Assembly: GCA_938014865.1 (NCBI GenBank) | Contig: CALLQJ010000255.1 | Coordinates: 1-7,406, forward strand | Direction: 5' to 3' | DNA: 7,406 bases | Source of the DNA: an uncultured Fastidiosipila sp. | GTDB lineage: Bacteria; Bacillota; Clostridia; Saccharofermentanales; Fastidiosipilaceae | In this document: in pieces, positions 5,748 through 7,406 of the stretch | Position numbering within the stretch: the stretch's first letter is position 1 | Layout: each line of letters opens with the position of its first letter | Translations under genes and position numbers: made by a program | Notes under the pieces: model-generated | Database searches by the model: none | Told to the model about the DNA's origin: nothing | What the model saw: the letters and a program-made list of their open reading frames with translations, nothing else

Positions 5748-7226
5748 GTGGCAACAGAATATATAAGTACGAAAGAAGCCGAAAGACAGAACGGCTTTAT
5801 AAAAGAAAATCGCAAGCTTCTCGGAACGGGGAAGCTTTTCCATATTATTACCTTCGGCTGCCAGTTAAATGATAATGATTCAGAGAAGCTGGCCGGCCTC
5901 TGTGAAGCCATGGGCATGCAGATGACCGGACGCCCGGAAGCGGCGGATCTGGTGATCATCAATACCTGTTCCGTCAGGGAAAATGCAGCCGGACGTTTTT
6001 TCGGGAATTTGGGCATTATCAAAAACCTGCAAAAGGATAAGCCGGAGCGTCTGGTCGTGGTCTGCGGCTGCATGATGAAGCAGGATGTCCATGTGGATAA
6101 AATCCGCAGGTCTTACCCCTTTGTGGACATTTTGTTCGGCCCGGCGGATATTTACCGTTTTCCGGAACTTTTGAACCGGCGCCTGCAGGGCTCAAGAAGA
6201 GTCTATGATGTCGGAAGCATTGATACGGTAGCAGAGAATATTCCGATCAAAAGGGAGCGCAAATACCGCGCGCTGTGTACGATTATGTACGGCTGCAATA
6301 ATTTTTGTTCATACTGCATTGTGCCCTATGCCCGAGGCCGGGAGCGCTCGCGCAGGCAAAGCGAAATTATGACAGAGCTCAAGCAGCTTGCGGCGGAAGG
6401 CTACAGCGAGGTCATGCTCTTAGGACAAAATGTGAATTCCTACGGCAAGGATTTGCCGGCATCTGATGAGCAAGGCGATTTTGTGGATCTTTTAACCCAG
6501 GCGGCCGAAGAATCCGGCCTGAAGCGGATCCGCTTTATGACTTCCCATCCGAAAGATGTTTCGCCGGCACTTATTGATACGATTGCCCGCTATCCGAATA
6601 TCGAAAGGCATCTGCACCTGGCCGTGCAGTCCGGAAGCGACCGCATACTCAAGGCGATGAACCGCAAATATACGGCCGGACATTTCCTTAATATTGTCCG
6701 TGAAGCCCGCGAAAAAGTCCCCGGGATCTCCGTGACGACGGATATTATTGTCGGTTATCCGGGCGAGACGGAAGAAGATTTTGAGGCGACGCTTAAGCTG
6801 GTAAAAGAAGCAGCCTTTGATCAGGCCTTCACCTTCCAGTATTCGCCGCGTCCGGGCACCCCGGCGGCCAAACTCGAGGAGATTGCGCCCGAGGTCATGA
6901 CGGAGCGTTTTGAGCGTTTGGTGGCCGTTCAAAATGAAAACAGTCTGCGTTCCAATCAGGCACTTTTAAACACGGAGCAGGAGGTTTTAATCGAGGGGCT
7001 CTCGGATCACAATGCCGAGTCTTTAACGGGCCGGGACAGTGCGTATCATCTTATTAACTTTACAGTGCCGGAATCCGTTTACAAGGCAGAAGGCCTGGAA
7101 TCGGCAAGTGCGGCTGAACGCGGACTTGCACTCGAAGGCCGTTTTGCCCGCGTCAGGATTCACGAGGCGCGAAGCTTTTCGCTGCAAGGGGAGCTCAGCG
7201 CCCTTCTGCCGGAAGGGGAGGCGTGA
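5748..7226 (+). CDS. miaB: tRNA-2-methylthio-N6-dimethylallyladenosine synthase MiaB
   Basis: MiaB is a radical-SAM enzyme with two iron-sulfur clusters. It adds a methylthio group to i6A37 of tRNAs that read codons starting with U, improving decoding. All three domains are seen (numbering from the GTG start, 492 residues). The N-terminal MTTase domain has its three cluster cysteines in FGCQLN (Cys38), NTCSVREN (Cys74) and CGCMMK (Cys108). The radical-SAM domain has CNNFCSYC (Cys183, 187, 190) followed by IVPYARGRERSR, then LLGQNVNSYG, MTSHPKD, HLAVQSGSD and IVGYPGETEEDF. A C-terminal TRAM RNA-binding domain (about 403-485) includes LIEGLSD and SLTGRD, with an apparent extra loop (about 443-463) before its last strands. 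An N-terminal extension of about 28 residues precedes the first conserved strand, as in Firmicute MiaB proteins. ATG 5727 is the alternative start (499 residues). It lies 56 bases after the acyltransferase gene and 2 bases before mutS. Confidence 0.96.
   Translation: MATEYISTKEAERQNGFIKENRKLLGTGKLFHIITFGCQLNDNDSEKLAGLCEAMGMQMTGRPEAADLVIINTCSVRENAAGRFFGNLGIIKNLQKDKPERLVVVCGCMMKQDVHVDKIRRSYPFVDILFGPADIYRFPELLNRRLQGSRRVYDVGSIDTVAENIPIKRERKYRALCTIMYGCNNFCSYCIVPYARGRERSRRQSEIMTELKQLAAEGYSEVMLLGQNVNSYGKDLPASDEQGDFVDLLTQAAEESGLKRIRFMTSHPKDVSPALIDTIARYPNIERHLHLAVQSGSDRILKAMNRKYTAGHFLNIVREAREKVPGISVTTDIIVGYPGETEEDFEATLKLVKEAAFDQAFTFQYSPRPGTPAAKLEEIAPEVMTERFERLVAVQNENSLRSNQALLNTEQEVLIEGLSDHNAESLTGRDSAYHLINFTVPESVYKAEGLESASAAERGLALEGRFARVRIHEARSFSLQGELSALLPEGEA
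7215..7221 (+). promoter_or_regulatory. Ribosome binding site of mutS, partly inside a hairpin
   Basis: GGGGAGG lies seven bases before ATG 7229, within the last miaB codons. The arms 7201-7206 (CCCTTC) and 7212-7217 (GAAGGG) can pair over a five-base loop and would cover three bases of this site. A ribosome finishing miaB would open the stem, consistent with translational coupling. Confidence 0.5.
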
Positions 7227-7228
7227 CG

Positions 7229-7406
7229 ATGGCCTTGAAATGGCAGGATATTGACCGGGATCAGCTCAGCCCGATGATGCGGCAGTATGTGGATGAGAAG
7301 AAGAAAAGGCCGGATTGCCTTTTGTTTTTCCGCCTCGGCGATTTTTATGAAATGTTTTTTGAAGATGCCCTGACCGTCAGCCGCGAGCTGGAGCTGACCT
7401 TGACTT
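7229..7406 (+). CDS. mutS: DNA mismatch repair protein MutS, N-terminal fragment (3' end outside window)
   Basis: The first 59 codons of MutS are present. MutS is the ATPase that binds mismatches and small loops in DNA and recruits MutL. The visible part belongs to the N-terminal mismatch-recognition domain: LSPMMRQYVDEKKKRPD at 13-29, then LLFFRLGDFYEMFFEDA at 31-47, which contains the Phe-Tyr-Glu motif (39-41) whose Phe stacks on the mispaired base and whose Glu contacts it. TVSRELELTLT at 49-59 is also typical. The start ATG 7229 has a good ribosome binding site and gives about 10 more residues before the LSPMM block than many MutS proteins have. The gene begins two bases after the miaB stop. 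miaB and mutS are also near each other in Bacillus subtilis, where I recall ymcA and cotE lying between them. Confidence 0.96.
   Translation, partial: MALKWQDIDRDQLSPMMRQYVDEKKKRPDCLLFFRLGDFYEMFFEDALTVSRELELTLT

Noticed and set aside
5113..5754. Minus-strand open frame of 213 codons over the end of the acyltransferase gene
   Set aside because: It mirrors the + strand gene and the short gap before miaB; its translation shows no known motif and low-complexity stretches typical of a shadow frame.

Overview
The window is chromosomal-looking DNA of a bacterium in the Bacillota, most likely a Clostridia member with a Lachnospiraceae-like gut or rumen lifestyle. The pointers are a short-form GH115 alpha-glucuronidase without a signal peptide, an ABC-F ATPase with the 'RN(F/L)SPLS' D-loop style I associate with Firmicutes, a YmfI-like reductase, and a miaB-mutS pair. 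This taxonomic call is an inference from protein character, not from a marker search. Every supported gene lies on the + strand, and genes fill almost the whole window. The longest gap is about 76 bases (4266-4341). I see no tRNA, rRNA, CRISPR array, insertion sequence, phage gene or convincing rho-independent terminator.

Layout. Positions 1-518 hold the C-terminal ATPase half of an ABC-F protein that begins upstream of the window. Positions 568-2595 encode a GH115 xylan alpha-glucuronidase-type enzyme. It is followed after 19 bases by an alpha/beta-hydrolase (2615-3535), whose last 11 bases overlap the start of a short-chain dehydrogenase/reductase (3525-4265). The SDR looks like YmfI, the reductase of the elongation factor P modification pathway, at least as much as a generic FabG. 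A gap with a plausible extended -10 promoter leads to a 449-residue protein of the GNAT-like NAT_N/GNAT_C acyltransferase family (4342-5691), of unknown function. Then come miaB (tRNA ms2i6A methylthiotransferase; best start GTG 5748) and the first 59 codons of mutS (mismatch repair), running off the right edge.

How they fit together. GH115, hydrolase and SDR are tightly packed and probably co-transcribed, possibly with the ABC-F gene, because no terminator is visible after it. The second half (acyltransferase, miaB, mutS) looks like a second transcript starting near 4320. Several products touch translation: an ABC-F ribosome-type ATPase, a candidate EF-P-modifying reductase and a tRNA modification enzyme. 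The GH115 points instead to intracellular trimming of glucuronic-acid-decorated xylo-oligosaccharides. The tight spacing shows co-expression more clearly than a single shared pathway.

No clearly new system is visible. The items most worth a second look are the uncharacterised acyltransferase, the compact cytoplasmic GH115 that seems to lack the C-terminal domain of characterised relatives, the YmfI-like SDR, and the re-assigned starts of miaB and the SDR.
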